A stretch of DNA of 64,000 bases from Loigolactobacillus bifermentans DSM 20003 (GTDB lineage Bacteria > Bacillota > Bacilli > Lactobacillales > Lactobacillaceae): NCBI RefSeq assembly GCF_001434575.1, contig NZ_AZDA01000046.1, positions 1 through 64,000 of the forward strand, given 5' to 3'. Below the pieces are notes generated by a model. It was given only the letters and a program-made list of their open reading frames with translations. It did no database searches and had not been told where the DNA came from. Positions 1 through 9,670 of the stretch are shown in pieces. Position numbers and translations under genes: made by a program. Each line of letters begins with the position of its first letter. Position 1 is the stretch's first letter.

Positions 1-53
1 GTTAAATCAGCTTCATATTTTTGTGCTTGTGTTTTAATTGCTTCGTAATCCAT
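1..53 (-). CDS. ygeY: YgeY-like M20 peptidase, N-terminal fragment (cut by window edge)
   Basis: Only the first 17 codons are inside the window, starting MDYEAIKTQAQKYEAD. The ATG overlaps the ygeX stop by one base (TAATG) and has a GGAGAAG ribosome binding site, so it is the next gene of the same operon. The N-terminus resembles the helical start of YgeY, a putative metallopeptidase/deacetylase of the M20 family that accompanies ygeX in anaerobic purine-degradation clusters. The family call rests mainly on gene order, because the metal-binding residues lie outside the window. Confidence 0.6.
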   Translation of the reverse strand, partial: MDYEAIKTQAQKYEADL

Positions 54-1255
54 TATTTTTCTTCTCCCCACAAAATGTTCTTGTAGCTATCAGGGTCTGT
101 GTTACCTTCTGTTGAGAATAACAAGACTTTAGAGTTTTCATCTAATTGAATTTGATCTTTAAAGTCAGCATATTTAGGATCATGCATCAAAGTCGCAACT
201 AAGCCCATGCCAACGGCGCCAGATTCACCAGAAGTAACTTGTGGATCGCCTTTAATAGGTGCACCTAACATACGCATGCCTTTTGAAGTTACCCAATCAG
301 GACATGAAGCAAAGAATGAAGCATGGTTCCGTAAAATATCAAATGAAATGGTGTTTGGTTCGCCACAAGCCAAACCGGCCATGATAGTCTTCAAATCGCC
401 AGTTGCAAAATGAATATTGCCATCATTTGCTTCTGCAGATTTGTACAAGCAATCAGCAGCTTGTGCTTCAACGACCGTCATAATTGGTGGGTTATCTTTG
501 AACAAGTTAGCAAAGAAACCAATCACTGCACCTGCTAAACTCCCAACACCAGCTTGAATGAAGATATGTGTTGGACGATCAATATTTGCAGCTTTTAATT
601 GAGCAGCAGCTTCTAAAGCCATCGTGCCATAACCTTGCATGATCCAAGTTGGTATTTCTTCGTAACCATCCCAAGCAGTATCTTGAACCATAACGCCATT
701 TTCATTAGCTTCAGCCAAAGCGTTCGCTTTACGAACACATTCGTCATAGTTAACGTCTTCAATGGTAACGTCAGCGCCTTCTTTTTTAATGTTGTTAAAG
801 CGTGCTTCTGTTGTCCCTTTAGGCATTAAAACAACTGCTTTTTGGCCTAATTTTTTGGCAGCCCAGGCAACACCACGACCATGGTTACCGTCAGTGGCTG
901 TATAGAAAGTTGCTTGGCCTAAATCCTTTTTAAGTTCAGGTGAAACCATTACGTCGTAAGTGATTTCAGAAACATCGCGACCTAATTTTTGAGCAATGAA
1001 GTTAGCCATTGCAAAAGAACCACCTAATACTTTAAATGCGTTTAAACCAAAACGATATGATTCATCCTTAACGAATAAGTCATTAAGACCTAAGTAATCA
1101 GACATTTTTTCAAGATGTGCTAATGGTGTTTCACTATATTGTGGGAAACTTTCATGGAACTTCTTAGCGTTGCCAATTGCCTTTTCGTTCATTAGTGAAA
1201 GGTGTTGGTCATCAGTTTTTTCAAATGCATTCTTTTTTAATTTAATATCAGCCAT
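53..1255 (-). CDS. ygeX: 2,3-diaminopropionate ammonia-lyase
   Basis: PLP-dependent enzyme that converts 2,3-diaminopropionate to pyruvate and ammonia. At 400 aa it has the usual family length. The Schiff-base lysine is Lys75 in NAFKVLGGSFA, and the PLP phosphate-binding motif TDGNHGRGVAWAA lies near residue 120. The start has a strong AAGGAGG site and follows the hydantoinase gene by about 14 nt. In the gut-bacterial purine cluster this enzyme acts late, turning a diaminopropionate intermediate of ring breakdown into pyruvate. The identity is seen in the sequence; the pathway role is inferred from context. Confidence 0.93.
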   Translation of the reverse strand: MADIKLKKNAFEKTDDQHLSLMNEKAIGNAKKFHESFPQYSETPLAHLEKMSDYLGLNDLFVKDESYRFGLNAFKVLGGSFAMANFIAQKLGRDVSEITYDVMVSPELKKDLGQATFYTATDGNHGRGVAWAAKKLGQKAVVLMPKGTTEARFNNIKKEGADVTIEDVNYDECVRKANALAEANENGVMVQDTAWDGYEEIPTWIMQGYGTMALEAAAQLKAANIDRPTHIFIQAGVGSLAGAVIGFFANLFKDNPPIMTVVEAQAADCLYKSAEANDGNIHFATGDLKTIMAGLACGEPNTISFDILRNHASFFASCPDWVTSKGMRMLGAPIKGDPQVTSGESGAVGMGLVATLMHDPKYADFKDQIQLDENSKVLLFSTEGNTDPDSYKNILWGEEK

Positions 1256-1269
1256 TAAAAAATGCCTCC

Positions 1270-2655
1270 TTATTTATTAAAGGTATATTCTGAAGCTTGA
1301 CGTGCTACAAATTTACCTTGCTTTTCTTTAATGATTTGGCCACTTGCGGCCACTTTAGTGCCACGCAAGTAAACTTCGCGTGGTCCGCCTTGCGTTTGAA
1401 AGCCTTCAAATGCGGAATAATCACAATTTTGTAGTTGTGTTTGACTTGAGATCACATTTTTTTCTGCTGGATCCCAAATTACAATATCAGCGTCACTGCC
1501 GGTTTGAACAATTCCCTTTTGAGGATACATGCCAAATTGATGCGCTGCATGTTCTGCCATTACACCTACGAATTGTTCAGGCGAGATTCGGCCGCTTGTA
1601 ACACCAGCCGTATAAAGTAATTCTCCTCGCGTTTCAACACCAGGTAGACCACCAGGAATTTTAGTGAAATCATCTTTACCAAGTGGCTTTTGTGTTTCGT
1701 AGTTGAAATCACAATGATCTGTCCCCATCGTATCAATTTCACCGGCTTCTAAGCCTTCCCATAGGGCGGCTTCATCAGCAGGCTGACGCAATGGTGGTGA
1801 ACAAACATACTTAGCACCTTCGAAACCAGGCAGTGCATATAATGAATCATCCAACAAGAAGTATTGTGGGCAAGACTCAACAAACACTTTTTGGCCACGT
1901 TGACGTGCAGCACGGACAACTTCCAAAGCCTCTTTCGTACTTAAATGTACAATGTTAACGGGTAGATCTGCTAAAGCAGCAATGGTTAAATAGCGCGATA
2001 CCGCTTCAGCTTCTAAGATATTAGGACGTGTAATAGGATGATACTTGGGTGCATTTAAACCATTATCTAAATACTGTTTTTGTAATGCGTTAACCAAATC
2101 ACCGTTTTCACAGTGAATACCTAACATCCCATGAACAGCCTTAATGGCCTTCATTGCTTCATAAATATCGGCATCGCTAGCGCGTAAATTATCATATGCC
2201 ATGTACATCTTGAATGACGTAATTCCTTTTGCAGCCATTGCTTTAATTTCATCAACAAAACCCGGTTGCCATTCAATCAATGACATGTGATAACTGTAAT
2301 CACATGAGCTTTTACCTTTGGCCATTGCATCCCATGCATCTAAACAGGATTGTAAGCTATGACCACGATCTGGTGTTGCCATATCTAAAACAGTTGTTGT
2401 TCCTTTCGCAACGGCAGCAATACTACCAGTTGTAAAATTATCGGCTGTATCTGTCATACCGTTGTTTAATTCCAAATGTGTATGTGTATCGATAAAACCA
2501 GGGAATAAATAGCATCCTTTTGCATCGACTACATTTGCACCGTCAACGGGTAAATTAACACCCATTGCTGAAATCTTCTCACCGTCAATCCGAACATCAA
2601 GTTGTCGCTGACCTTTTGTCGAAACAACTGTTCCACCTTGAATTAAAATGGACAT
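1270..2655 (-). CDS. hyuA: Hydantoinase / dihydropyrimidinase family amidohydrolase
   Basis: Cyclic amidohydrolase of 461 aa that opens hydantoin- or dihydropyrimidine-like rings. The TIM-barrel metal site begins with DTHTHLE (His58, His60). The lysine expected to be carboxylated to bridge the two metals is Lys149 in TSFKMYMAYD, followed by HCENGDL and a late GTDHCDF motif. The start has an AGGAGG site. It lies between ygfK and ygeX in one operon, as in known purine/urate clusters, where it probably opens a ring of a reduced purine intermediate. The exact substrate cannot be told from sequence. Confidence 0.9.
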   Translation of the reverse strand: MSILIQGGTVVSTKGQRQLDVRIDGEKISAMGVNLPVDGANVVDAKGCYLFPGFIDTHTHLELNNGMTDTADNFTTGSIAAVAKGTTTVLDMATPDRGHSLQSCLDAWDAMAKGKSSCDYSYHMSLIEWQPGFVDEIKAMAAKGITSFKMYMAYDNLRASDADIYEAMKAIKAVHGMLGIHCENGDLVNALQKQYLDNGLNAPKYHPITRPNILEAEAVSRYLTIAALADLPVNIVHLSTKEALEVVRAARQRGQKVFVESCPQYFLLDDSLYALPGFEGAKYVCSPPLRQPADEAALWEGLEAGEIDTMGTDHCDFNYETQKPLGKDDFTKIPGGLPGVETRGELLYTAGVTSGRISPEQFVGVMAEHAAHQFGMYPQKGIVQTGSDADIVIWDPAEKNVISSQTQLQNCDYSAFEGFQTQGGPREVYLRGTKVAASGQIIKEKQGKFVARQASEYTFNK

Positions 2656-2674
2656 GATTTATTCCTCCTACAAC

Positions 2675-5600
2675 TTAGTCGGCTAAACAATAGCTGTAGT
2701 CTTCGATAACTGTTTCCATAAAGTCTAATAAACCATTTGGAATATCCATAACAGATTCAGTCAATCGAATCGTTTCAACTTTGTCACCTAACCGAACTAG
2801 GCATTCTTTTGTTGCAGCATCAGTGACATAGAAACCTTCATTGGTACTGTTGTTAAAGTCTTCTTTACTGTTAAATAATGTGAATTTATCTTTGTATGGT
2901 GCACTTGAGTATGGACAGAATGTTGCACAGTTCCCACATTCATTACACATCCGGTCGATATGCAAGATTTGTGGTTCACCATTAACATTGACCACAATGT
3001 TAGCCCGGTTAGGACAAACATCAACACAGGACTCACAAACAGTTGAACATTCAAGACAACGTGCTGATTGTGAAACGTTGCAATCCGGTGTGATCAAGTC
3101 ACCACGCTTAGCACGTGGTACTGCTAAGTTAATGTTTTGGTTTGCACGTTCATAATTTAAGTTATGGACTTCGCAAATGTTATTGGCCGCTTTTGTTGCA
3201 TCCGCAATGGCTTCAACAACCGTTGCAGGGCCTAAGTTCCCATCACCAATCACATAAACGTCTTTTAAGTTTGTTTCCAAAGTAACAGGATCAACATTAA
3301 CGTGACCGCGATCATTAACCGTCATGCCAACTTCTTGATAGAAGGAAGTATCAACATCTTCACCTACGGCAGCAATTACCGTATCGGCTGGTACTTGACG
3401 ATACTGACCAGTTGGCATTGGACGACGGCGACCAGAAGCGTCCCGTTCACCTAATTTCATAATTTCGCAAGTTAATTGCCCGTTTTCCAAAGTGACTGGC
3501 GATAATAATTCTAAGAATTCAACGCCATCTTCCATTGCGAATAACAATTCTTCTTCATCAGCTGGCATATTGCGTTTATTACGACGGTAAACAATTGAAG
3601 TTGATTTAACACCTGGTAAGCGAACTGCAACACGGGCACAATCCATAGCTGTATTCCCGCCACCAACAATGACTAAATGTTCACCGTAAGGATTTTCACT
3701 ACCGTTTAATTGTTTACGATTTGCATGCAAGAATTCCAATGAATTAATTGCATGGCCTTGTTCTAACTTCAAATGACGATGTTTCCATGCGCCAATCGCA
3801 TAAATGACATTGTCATAACCTTGGGCACGTAATTCAGCCAATGATGGTGCAGCTGCACCCGTCTTAAATTCAGCACCCATAAATTCAGCTAAGCGAACAT
3901 CGTTTTTAACGCTTTGACTAGGTAATCTAAATTCAGGTACGATTTGTGATAAGACACCGCCAACTTCGTCTGCTTTTTCAAAGACGGTCACTGGCATGCC
4001 TTCACGGGCTAATAGGTAACCTGCTGAGATCCCAGCTGGTCCCCCACCAACAACGGCCGTCTTAGGTGCATTTTCTTTGCGTGTTGGTTTTTCTAAAGTT
4101 GCTAATAATTCATCGTAAGCATGTTCTGCTGCTTCCAGCTTCACACCGCGAATGTCAATTGCACCTTCATAAAATTGACGTGTACATTTCGTTTGACAAG
4201 GATGTGCACAGATCGTACCAGTTGCAAATGGCAATGGGTTTTTATCGACAATTACTTTTAAAGCATCTAAGTACTTGCCTTCAGCAACATAACGCAGATA
4301 AGCTGGCACATCTTGATTGATTGGGCAACCACCAGTACCACGGCAAGGTGCTGTATAACAATCTAATAATGGTAATTTTTCAGCAATCTTGGGACTTTCT
4401 GGTAATTTAAATGACTTCTGATAAAGTGCTTGTTTGTTGGCCTTTTCAACAAGTTCATCTAATTTTGGCAAGTCAATTTGTGGATGCGTTGGATAGGTCA
4501 AGCTTTCCAATACATTCGCAATTTGATGAATTCGCTGATAACTACCTGGCTTCAATAAGGTTGTTGCCACTGTAACTGGCCAAATACCTGCTTCAAAAAT
4601 ATCCTTGATGTTGAAAATATCAGCACCACCAGAATAAGAAATTTGTAATTTACCATGGAAAGCATCCGATAATTTCTTAGCAACTGCAATACTCAATGGG
4701 AATAATGAACGCCCTGACATATACATTTCATCGCCTGGTAATTCACCTTGTTTAATCTCAACTGGGAAGGTGTTGGTGATTTTAACACCAAATCGAAGTT
4801 GTGCTGCTTTCGCACGATCCAATAAGCGTTGAATCATCGGAACAGCATCCTCAAACTGTAAATCTTCCGTAAAATGATGGGCATCAAAGGCCATATAATC
4901 AAAGCCTAATTCGTCCATTGTTTGACGTGCATAATCGTAACCTAATAAAGTTGGATTACATTTAATGAATGTGTTCAAATGCTTTTCTTCGATTAAATAA
5001 GAAGCAATTTTTTCAATTTCATCAGCAGGGCAACCGTGCATTGTTGATAGCGTAATGGAATGAGAAACTTGTGGATCAATGGCATTTAAGTAGGCTTCGT
5101 CAATTCGTGTAAATTTCGGTAATAATTGACGTGCTGCTTTAAGACATTGGCCCCAAATTGGCGTCTGACTTGCATCTTGCATGCTATCAATATATTTTTG
5201 AACTTTTGGTGATTGAATCCCCTTTAAATCATAGCCAACGCTCATGTTGAAGATGAAACCATTTGGATCGCCTAAATCGAATTCACGGCTTAATAGTTTC
5301 AAAATGAACCAAGCCTTAACGTATTCTTCATAAGCATCTGGCACACGTAATTCAGTTGACCATTCAACGTTGTACCCTTCATCCCGTGCACTGATACATG
5401 GTTTTGATACTGGCAAATCTTCGCCATCAATGATTTGAACTGTCTTAAGTTCAAAGAAACGAGAACCTGCCAAGTATGATGCCACAATGTTTTGTGCTAA
5501 CTGTGTATGCGGACCAGCAGCTGGACCAACAGGTGTCTCCATTTGTTCACCAAATAATGAAATTGTTTTATTTGGATCAGCCTTAAAAAATTTGCGAATA

Positions 5601-5686
5601 CCGAAAATCGTGGCATTCCGTTTATATTCTTCTAGAATCCAATCTAATAATGATTCGATTGAAATCGGACGCATAATATCACTCAT
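2675..5686 (-). CDS. ygfK: YgfK-like iron-sulfur flavin oxidoreductase
   Basis: Large 1003-aa protein of the YgfK family (often annotated as selenate reductase subunit). The N-terminal half resembles a dihydroorotate/dihydropyrimidine dehydrogenase-type barrel. From about residue 445 comes a GltD-like part with an N-terminal Cys cluster (CYTAPCRGTGGCPI, CAHPCQTKC) and two dinucleotide-binding sites (VVGGGPAGISAG, VIVGGGNTAMDCARVA). The C-terminus has two ferredoxin-like clusters (CLECSTVCESCVDVCP and CNECGNCATFCP). It probably reduces a purine-ring intermediate with NAD(P)H. Its start overlaps the ribosome-binding region at the end of ssnA. The cluster role is established for gut bacteria; the reaction is inferred. 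Confidence 0.88.
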   Translation of the reverse strand: MSDIMRPISIESLLDWILEEYKRNATIFGIRKFFKADPNKTISLFGEQMETPVGPAAGPHTQLAQNIVASYLAGSRFFELKTVQIIDGEDLPVSKPCISARDEGYNVEWSTELRVPDAYEEYVKAWFILKLLSREFDLGDPNGFIFNMSVGYDLKGIQSPKVQKYIDSMQDASQTPIWGQCLKAARQLLPKFTRIDEAYLNAIDPQVSHSITLSTMHGCPADEIEKIASYLIEEKHLNTFIKCNPTLLGYDYARQTMDELGFDYMAFDAHHFTEDLQFEDAVPMIQRLLDRAKAAQLRFGVKITNTFPVEIKQGELPGDEMYMSGRSLFPLSIAVAKKLSDAFHGKLQISYSGGADIFNIKDIFEAGIWPVTVATTLLKPGSYQRIHQIANVLESLTYPTHPQIDLPKLDELVEKANKQALYQKSFKLPESPKIAEKLPLLDCYTAPCRGTGGCPINQDVPAYLRYVAEGKYLDALKVIVDKNPLPFATGTICAHPCQTKCTRQFYEGAIDIRGVKLEAAEHAYDELLATLEKPTRKENAPKTAVVGGGPAGISAGYLLAREGMPVTVFEKADEVGGVLSQIVPEFRLPSQSVKNDVRLAEFMGAEFKTGAAAPSLAELRAQGYDNVIYAIGAWKHRHLKLEQGHAINSLEFLHANRKQLNGSENPYGEHLVIVGGGNTAMDCARVAVRLPGVKSTSIVYRRNKRNMPADEEELLFAMEDGVEFLELLSPVTLENGQLTCEIMKLGERDASGRRRPMPTGQYRQVPADTVIAAVGEDVDTSFYQEVGMTVNDRGHVNVDPVTLETNLKDVYVIGDGNLGPATVVEAIADATKAANNICEVHNLNYERANQNINLAVPRAKRGDLITPDCNVSQSARCLECSTVCESCVDVCPNRANIVVNVNGEPQILHIDRMCNECGNCATFCPYSSAPYKDKFTLFNSKEDFNNSTNEGFYVTDAATKECLVRLGDKVETIRLTESVMDIPNGLLDFMETVIEDYSYCLAD

Positions 5687-5698
5687 GTTGATTTCCTC

Positions 5699-7030
5699 CT
5701 AACCGTTGATTCGATGCCACAATTTTTGGGCTTCAACCTGTGCATCTGCCCAAATCTTGGCTTCATCAATGCCTTGAACTTCAAAGTTCTTCATTCGGAT
5801 TTCGCCATTAATAATTGTGTCTCGAACGTTCCGACCATTAACGCCGAATAAAATGTGGCTATTGTAATTTGAATCAGTAATTGGTGTTGGTGCTTGGTAA
5901 TCAACCACAATCACATCTGCAGCAGCATTTGGTTCAAGTACACCAAGCTTTGTGTTGAAATAGCGGTTTGCCATCTTTGGATTATTGCCAAAAATCATTT
6001 CAGGAATTTCAGTCCACCCTGCATTTGGATCAGCCAAATGATGCTTATGGATCAAGTTGGCAAATTTATAGGATTCTGTTAAATCATTGGTATAACCATC
6101 TGTGCCAATACCAATCAACAAGTTGTAATCGTTAAACATTCTTAAAGCAGCTGGTGTGCCAACCGCATTCCCCATATTTGATTCTGGATTGGTGACAACC
6201 ATTGTATCAGTGTCCCGTAACAATTCCATTTCATGTGGGCCAATATGGATACAATGACCGGCCAAAGTCTTTTTACCTAAAATATTATGTTGATATAACC
6301 GGTTCACAATTGGTTGTTGATATTTAGCTAAAGAATCAGCAACATCAGAAATACCTTCAGCAATATGAATATGGAAGCCTGTTGTATCTGGTGTCATTTC
6401 ACGGCAGTAGTCTAGCGTATCATCTGATAATGTAAATGCCGCATGTAAGCCCATCATGGCGTGTTGCATATCATCATCACGGCCTGCAGCTGCTTTAATG
6501 AAACGAACATTTTCAGCAACGGCTGCTTTCATTTGATCAGCACCGTTACGGTCTGAAACTTCATAACAAAGCGTTGTCCGAACGCCTAATTCATCAGCCG
6601 CTTGGCTTAATGCGCTTAAACTATTGGTGATCTCACCATAACTTGCATGATGATCAAACATGGTTGTCACACCATTTTTAATACTATCTAAGTAAGCAAC
6701 GCGTGCACTGGCATAGGTCATATCGTTTGTCAGTTCGCGATCCAATCTGAACCATTGACCTTCCAAAATATCTAAAAAGTTTTGAGGATGATAGCCATTA
6801 ATCGATAACCCACGTGCAAATGTGCTGTAAATGTGATTATGCATGTTCACAAGTCCAGGCATGATCAAGCCTTGCTTTGCATCGATAAATTCAGCCTCTG
6901 GATACTTTTGACGTAGTGTCGAAGTAGTCCCAACTTCTTTGATTGTTTTCCCTTCAATCGCTACACAACCATCCTTGATCAAACCTTGCTGTGTACGTGT
7001 AATGAGATATCCATTTCCAATTAATAACAT
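5699..7030 (-). CDS. ssnA: SsnA-type aminohydrolase
   Basis: Amidohydrolase-superfamily protein (443 aa) of the SsnA group, related to guanine and S-adenosylhomocysteine deaminases. It shows the metal motif MVNMHNHIYSTFARG, a later HIHIAEG and a C-terminal IGTDGYTND. I chose the ATG at 7030 because AAGGAGGATATT lies directly before it; the longer frame from a TTG at 7051 would put that site inside the gene. It is the first gene of ssnA-ygfK-hyuA-ygeX-ygeY. It probably deaminates a purine-derived compound in the pathway; the substrate is unproven. Confidence 0.88.
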   Translation of the reverse strand: MLLIGNGYLITRTQQGLIKDGCVAIEGKTIKEVGTTSTLRQKYPEAEFIDAKQGLIMPGLVNMHNHIYSTFARGLSINGYHPQNFLDILEGQWFRLDRELTNDMTYASARVAYLDSIKNGVTTMFDHHASYGEITNSLSALSQAADELGVRTTLCYEVSDRNGADQMKAAVAENVRFIKAAAGRDDDMQHAMMGLHAAFTLSDDTLDYCREMTPDTTGFHIHIAEGISDVADSLAKYQQPIVNRLYQHNILGKKTLAGHCIHIGPHEMELLRDTDTMVVTNPESNMGNAVGTPAALRMFNDYNLLIGIGTDGYTNDLTESYKFANLIHKHHLADPNAGWTEIPEMIFGNNPKMANRYFNTKLGVLEPNAAADVIVVDYQAPTPITDSNYNSHILFGVNGRNVRDTIINGEIRMKNFEVQGIDEAKIWADAQVEAQKLWHRING

Positions 7031-7117
7031 AATATCCTCCTTGCTCCGCAAGCGATTACAATAAAGTCAATAACAAACATTTTTTCATTGATCACTGATT
7101 CACTTACCTCACCTAAG

Positions 7118-7126
7118 AGTATATCA
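7118..7126 (-). promoter_or_regulatory. Extended -10 promoter for ssnA operon
   Basis: Reading the minus strand, TGATATACT (TG-N-TATACT) lies about 90 nt upstream of the ssnA start and just downstream of two tandem terminators that isolate the regulator gene. The -35 region is poor, as is common for extended -10 promoters. The transcript leader contains ATCAGTGATCA, a partial palindrome that might be an operator. Confidence 0.5.
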
Positions 7127-7133
7127 CCATTCC

Positions 7134-7189
7134 TTAAAAAAAAGAAGTATGCCTAAAAAATATTTTATATATTTTTCTAGGCACACTTT
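7134..7189 (-). terminator. Second terminator downstream of regulator gene
   Basis: On the minus strand AAGTGTGCCTA pairs with TAGGCATACTT around an inner AAAAATAT/ATATTTTT stem, followed by a run of eight T. It is tandem with the hairpin at 7219-7246. Confidence 0.7.
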
Positions 7190-7218
7190 TAAAGATGCTG
7201 TTTTCTAGTCGTTTTCAT

Positions 7219-7246
7219 AAAAAAAAACGACCTTAATTGGCCGTTT
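7219..7246 (-). terminator. Intrinsic terminator of the regulator gene
   Basis: On the minus strand AACGGCC-AATTAA-GGTCGTT forms a 7-bp stem with one G-U pair, followed by T9. It begins right after the stop codon of the YheO-like regulator gene. Confidence 0.8.
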
Positions 7247-7252
7247 AAAAAC

Positions 7253-7894
7253 TCATTTATTTTTAACATCAATATAACTATACAAGGTATATTTTGAAAT
7301 ATTGAAATAATTTGACACTTTATCACCAGATTTTGTAATCAAAAAGGCGCCCTTGCTATTCAAAAATTGAATGCTTTTGACTTTATCCTCTTTGGTCATC
7401 AGTGCAACTGGTTTTCCAACTAATTTAACCGACTCTTGAATCAAATCATCCAGCAGCTCATTAACATCCTTTGGAATAACTTCTGGATCTGGCACTTCAG
7501 TTGTCGGTGTTTGTGTTAATGACTTCAAAACATTCTCAGCAACGATCAAGTTTGAGACATCAAAGTTAATGGCAAAGATAGCTTCCAATTGACCTTGATC
7601 GTCTTTTAAGTAAAGTGTACTTGATTTCAATACACGGCCGTCATGCGTGCGGGTTAAATAATTAATGTGATCCTTTAATTCAGCGGGTTTCTTCTTTAAA
7701 CTTTCAAGCACAACCTGTGAAGGACCATCATCTAACTGTCGAGAGGAAACTTGGCCATTTTCAATCATGACAATGGAATGATTGATGTCGTCTCGATTAA
7801 TTTTGTGAATCACAACTTCACAATTATTTCCGAATTGGCCAGCAAGTGCTTTCCCGACTCGACTGAGAAATTCTAAATTTTCATCTGTTAGCAT
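7253..7894 (-). CDS. YheO/DauR-like transcriptional regulator (PAS + HTH)
   Basis: Protein of 213 aa with an N-terminal YheO-like PAS domain (about residues 5-120: NCEVVIHKINRDDINHSIV, then DGRVLKSSTLYLKDDQG) and a C-terminal DauR-type helix-turn-helix ending KVSNYFNISKYTLYSYID. The start at 7894 is preferred because GAAGG lies 8 nt upstream; the longer frame would contain the gene's own promoter (7953-7981) and a poly-Lys stretch. It sits next to the ssnA operon between terminators, so it is the obvious candidate regulator of the purine cluster, probably responding to a small ligand bound by the PAS domain. That role is inference. Confidence 0.82.
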   Translation of the reverse strand: MLTDENLEFLSRVGKALAGQFGNNCEVVIHKINRDDINHSIVMIENGQVSSRQLDDGPSQVVLESLKKKPAELKDHINYLTRTHDGRVLKSSTLYLKDDQGQLEAIFAINFDVSNLIVAENVLKSLTQTPTTEVPDPEVIPKDVNELLDDLIQESVKLVGKPVALMTKEDKVKSIQFLNSKGAFLITKSGDKVSNYFNISKYTLYSYIDVKNK

Positions 7895-7952
7895 GTGGCG
7901 AACCTTCTTTTTTTTTTTGGATTTAAAAAAATATTTAAACATTTCGTTCAAT

Positions 7953-7981
7953 ATTATACCAGTCTTTTTAAGATTCGCCAA
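7953..7981 (-). promoter_or_regulatory. Sigma-A promoter of the regulator gene
   Basis: On the minus strand TTGGCG, a 17-nt spacer, then TATAAT. It lies about 60 nt upstream of the ATG at 7894 and settles the start choice for that gene. Confidence 0.82.
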
Positions 7982-7994
7982 TTCCTATCAGGAT

Positions 7995-8657
7995 TTACTT
8001 TGTGCCCGCTTTCAGGTCAGCTGCTAATTGGACCAAGTTCGTTAAGTGTGACACCTTGAAATCAGCCTGGCTTTGATCAATGACAAAATCATCTGTTAGC
8101 GGCTTTAAAGCTGCAACTTTAATTTTAGCAGCACGTGCCGCTGCGATACCTACTTTCGAATCTTCAACTGCTAATACGTCACTGGCTGGCAACTGTAATT
8201 GGGATAACGTCGCCAAATAAATTGCAGGATCGGGTTTGCTTCTTGGAAATTGCTGGCCAGAAGTAACCTTATCAAAAAACTGACCAATACCAGTATGTTG
8301 AAAAACATTTTCAATCGCTGCCATATCACTGGCGGATGCCAATGCCAGTTGCAATCCTAATTGTTTCAGTTTCGCTAGCGTTGGCACCGCATCTGGATTT
8401 AGTCTTGCACGATAATCCATTGGGTGCTGCTTTTTATACGTGACATATCCCGCTTGCCATTGCGTGTACTGCTCAGGTGTTGCCTCTGGGAACAATGTTT
8501 GCCAAACTTGACGCAGATTTTGACCGTATAATGCTTTTACCTGCTCTGCGGTGACCTTTAACCCAATTTCATGAAAATAGTTTAGTTTTTGCTCAAAATA
8601 ATAAGGTTCACTATTGATCAAGACACCGTCTAAATCAAAAACAACTGCTTTTAACAT
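7995..8657 (-). CDS. HAD-superfamily phosphatase / beta-phosphoglucomutase-like
   Basis: A 220-aa haloacid-dehalogenase hydrolase of the beta-PGM/phosphatase subgroup. Motif I is FDLDGVL (residues 7-13) with nucleophile and acid/base Asp. Motif II is LALASAS (near residue 117), the lysine is in SKPDPAIYL, and motif III is VLAVEDSKVGI. The cap lies between motifs I and II. AAAGGGGG precedes the start. The phosphorylated substrate cannot be deduced. It follows the DUF2785-like gene by about 19 nt and is probably cotranscribed with it. Confidence 0.85.
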   Translation of the reverse strand: MLKAVVFDLDGVLINSEPYYFEQKLNYFHEIGLKVTAEQVKALYGQNLRQVWQTLFPEATPEQYTQWQAGYVTYKKQHPMDYRARLNPDAVPTLAKLKQLGLQLALASASDMAAIENVFQHTGIGQFFDKVTSGQQFPRSKPDPAIYLATLSQLQLPASDVLAVEDSKVGIAAARAAKIKVAALKPLTDDFVIDQSQADFKVSHLTNLVQLAADLKAGTK

Positions 8658-8676
8658 GCCAGTTTCCCCCTTTTGA

Positions 8677-9642
8677 TCACAGATCTAGCATTTGTTGTAA
8701 ATAGTCTTTTAACGCTGCTGGCGTATCTGGTCGTAAATAAAGCGCCTGTAACAACCGACTGCGATTGTACCAACGCACCCAAAAATCATAGTGTTTTTTA
8801 GGTCGTAACATGGCCAGGTCATGTTGCCAGTTTTTTAACATCAACAATAAGTAATCTCGATATAACGGGTCTTGGTTCACTAAATTGATCATGGCCCAAG
8901 CCAGTCGTTCTGGCTCTCCAAAAATCAAAGATGTATTTAAGCGTTTGTAACGCTCAAGCAATACCACCAACAAAAAGATTTTATCGCCTCGTACTAAAAC
9001 CTTGCTTTGGGCCAGCTCTGAAAATGCATTCCCAATATGTGTGAAAGCGTGTGCCCAACCATATTGATCCACATACCCCCGTCCATCTGATTCCAAAGCC
9101 GTATAAGTCGCTAATGTAATATTGATCTCTTTTAACTCAGATTTTGTCAAGAAATGATCACGCATCCGATCTGTATATAAAATAACAGATAACAATAAAA
9201 CTGAGAAGGAACGCTGAAAAACGACATTGTTTTGTGGCTCTAAAATATGGTCAAATAATGTTTCAGGCGTTATTAGACGATCTTTGATCTGACGCAATTG
9301 GGCGGTTGTGAAAGCCTGTGTCTGAATTAAATCATTAAATAAGAAATAAACACCTTTATCGCGTACCAGTGGATTTAATGACTTTAAATGGGTTAACAAA
9401 AAATCAATCTGAGTTACCTCAATTGGTTCATGTCCCACAATCACTTGTTCATGTAACTGTTTAATGGCTTCTAGGGATGCCTGATTATCACTTAACGGCT
9501 GCCATTCGGTTTCAGGCAAGGTCGGCAATTTTTCGATGAGTTGTCCGACTTGTTGTGGCAAGCCTTGATATAAATTGCCTGATAACACTTGTTCTCGTAA
9601 TTGGACTAGCTTTTGTTGTGTTGTAATAACAACTGGACTCAT
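8677..9642 (-). CDS. DUF2785-like protein of unknown function
   Basis: A 321-aa mostly helical soluble protein. The stretch GYVDQYGWAHAFTHIGN, with two histidines in the WAHAFTH part, resembles the conserved core of the DUF2785 family; LVRDKGVYFLFNDLI is another likely family motif. No catalytic role is known to me. I chose the ATG at 9642 because AGAAGGGGTG lies 8 nt before it, rather than the upstream start that gives 11 extra residues. It has its own promoter and leads into the HAD gene. Confidence 0.6.
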   Translation of the reverse strand: MSPVVITTQQKLVQLREQVLSGNLYQGLPQQVGQLIEKLPTLPETEWQPLSDNQASLEAIKQLHEQVIVGHEPIEVTQIDFLLTHLKSLNPLVRDKGVYFLFNDLIQTQAFTTAQLRQIKDRLITPETLFDHILEPQNNVVFQRSFSVLLLSVILYTDRMRDHFLTKSELKEINITLATYTALESDGRGYVDQYGWAHAFTHIGNAFSELAQSKVLVRGDKIFLLVVLLERYKRLNTSLIFGEPERLAWAMINLVNQDPLYRDYLLLMLKNWQHDLAMLRPKKHYDFWVRWYNRSRLLQALYLRPDTPAALKDYLQQMLDL

Positions 9643-9670
9643 TATAATGTCACCCCTTCTACTTAATAAT

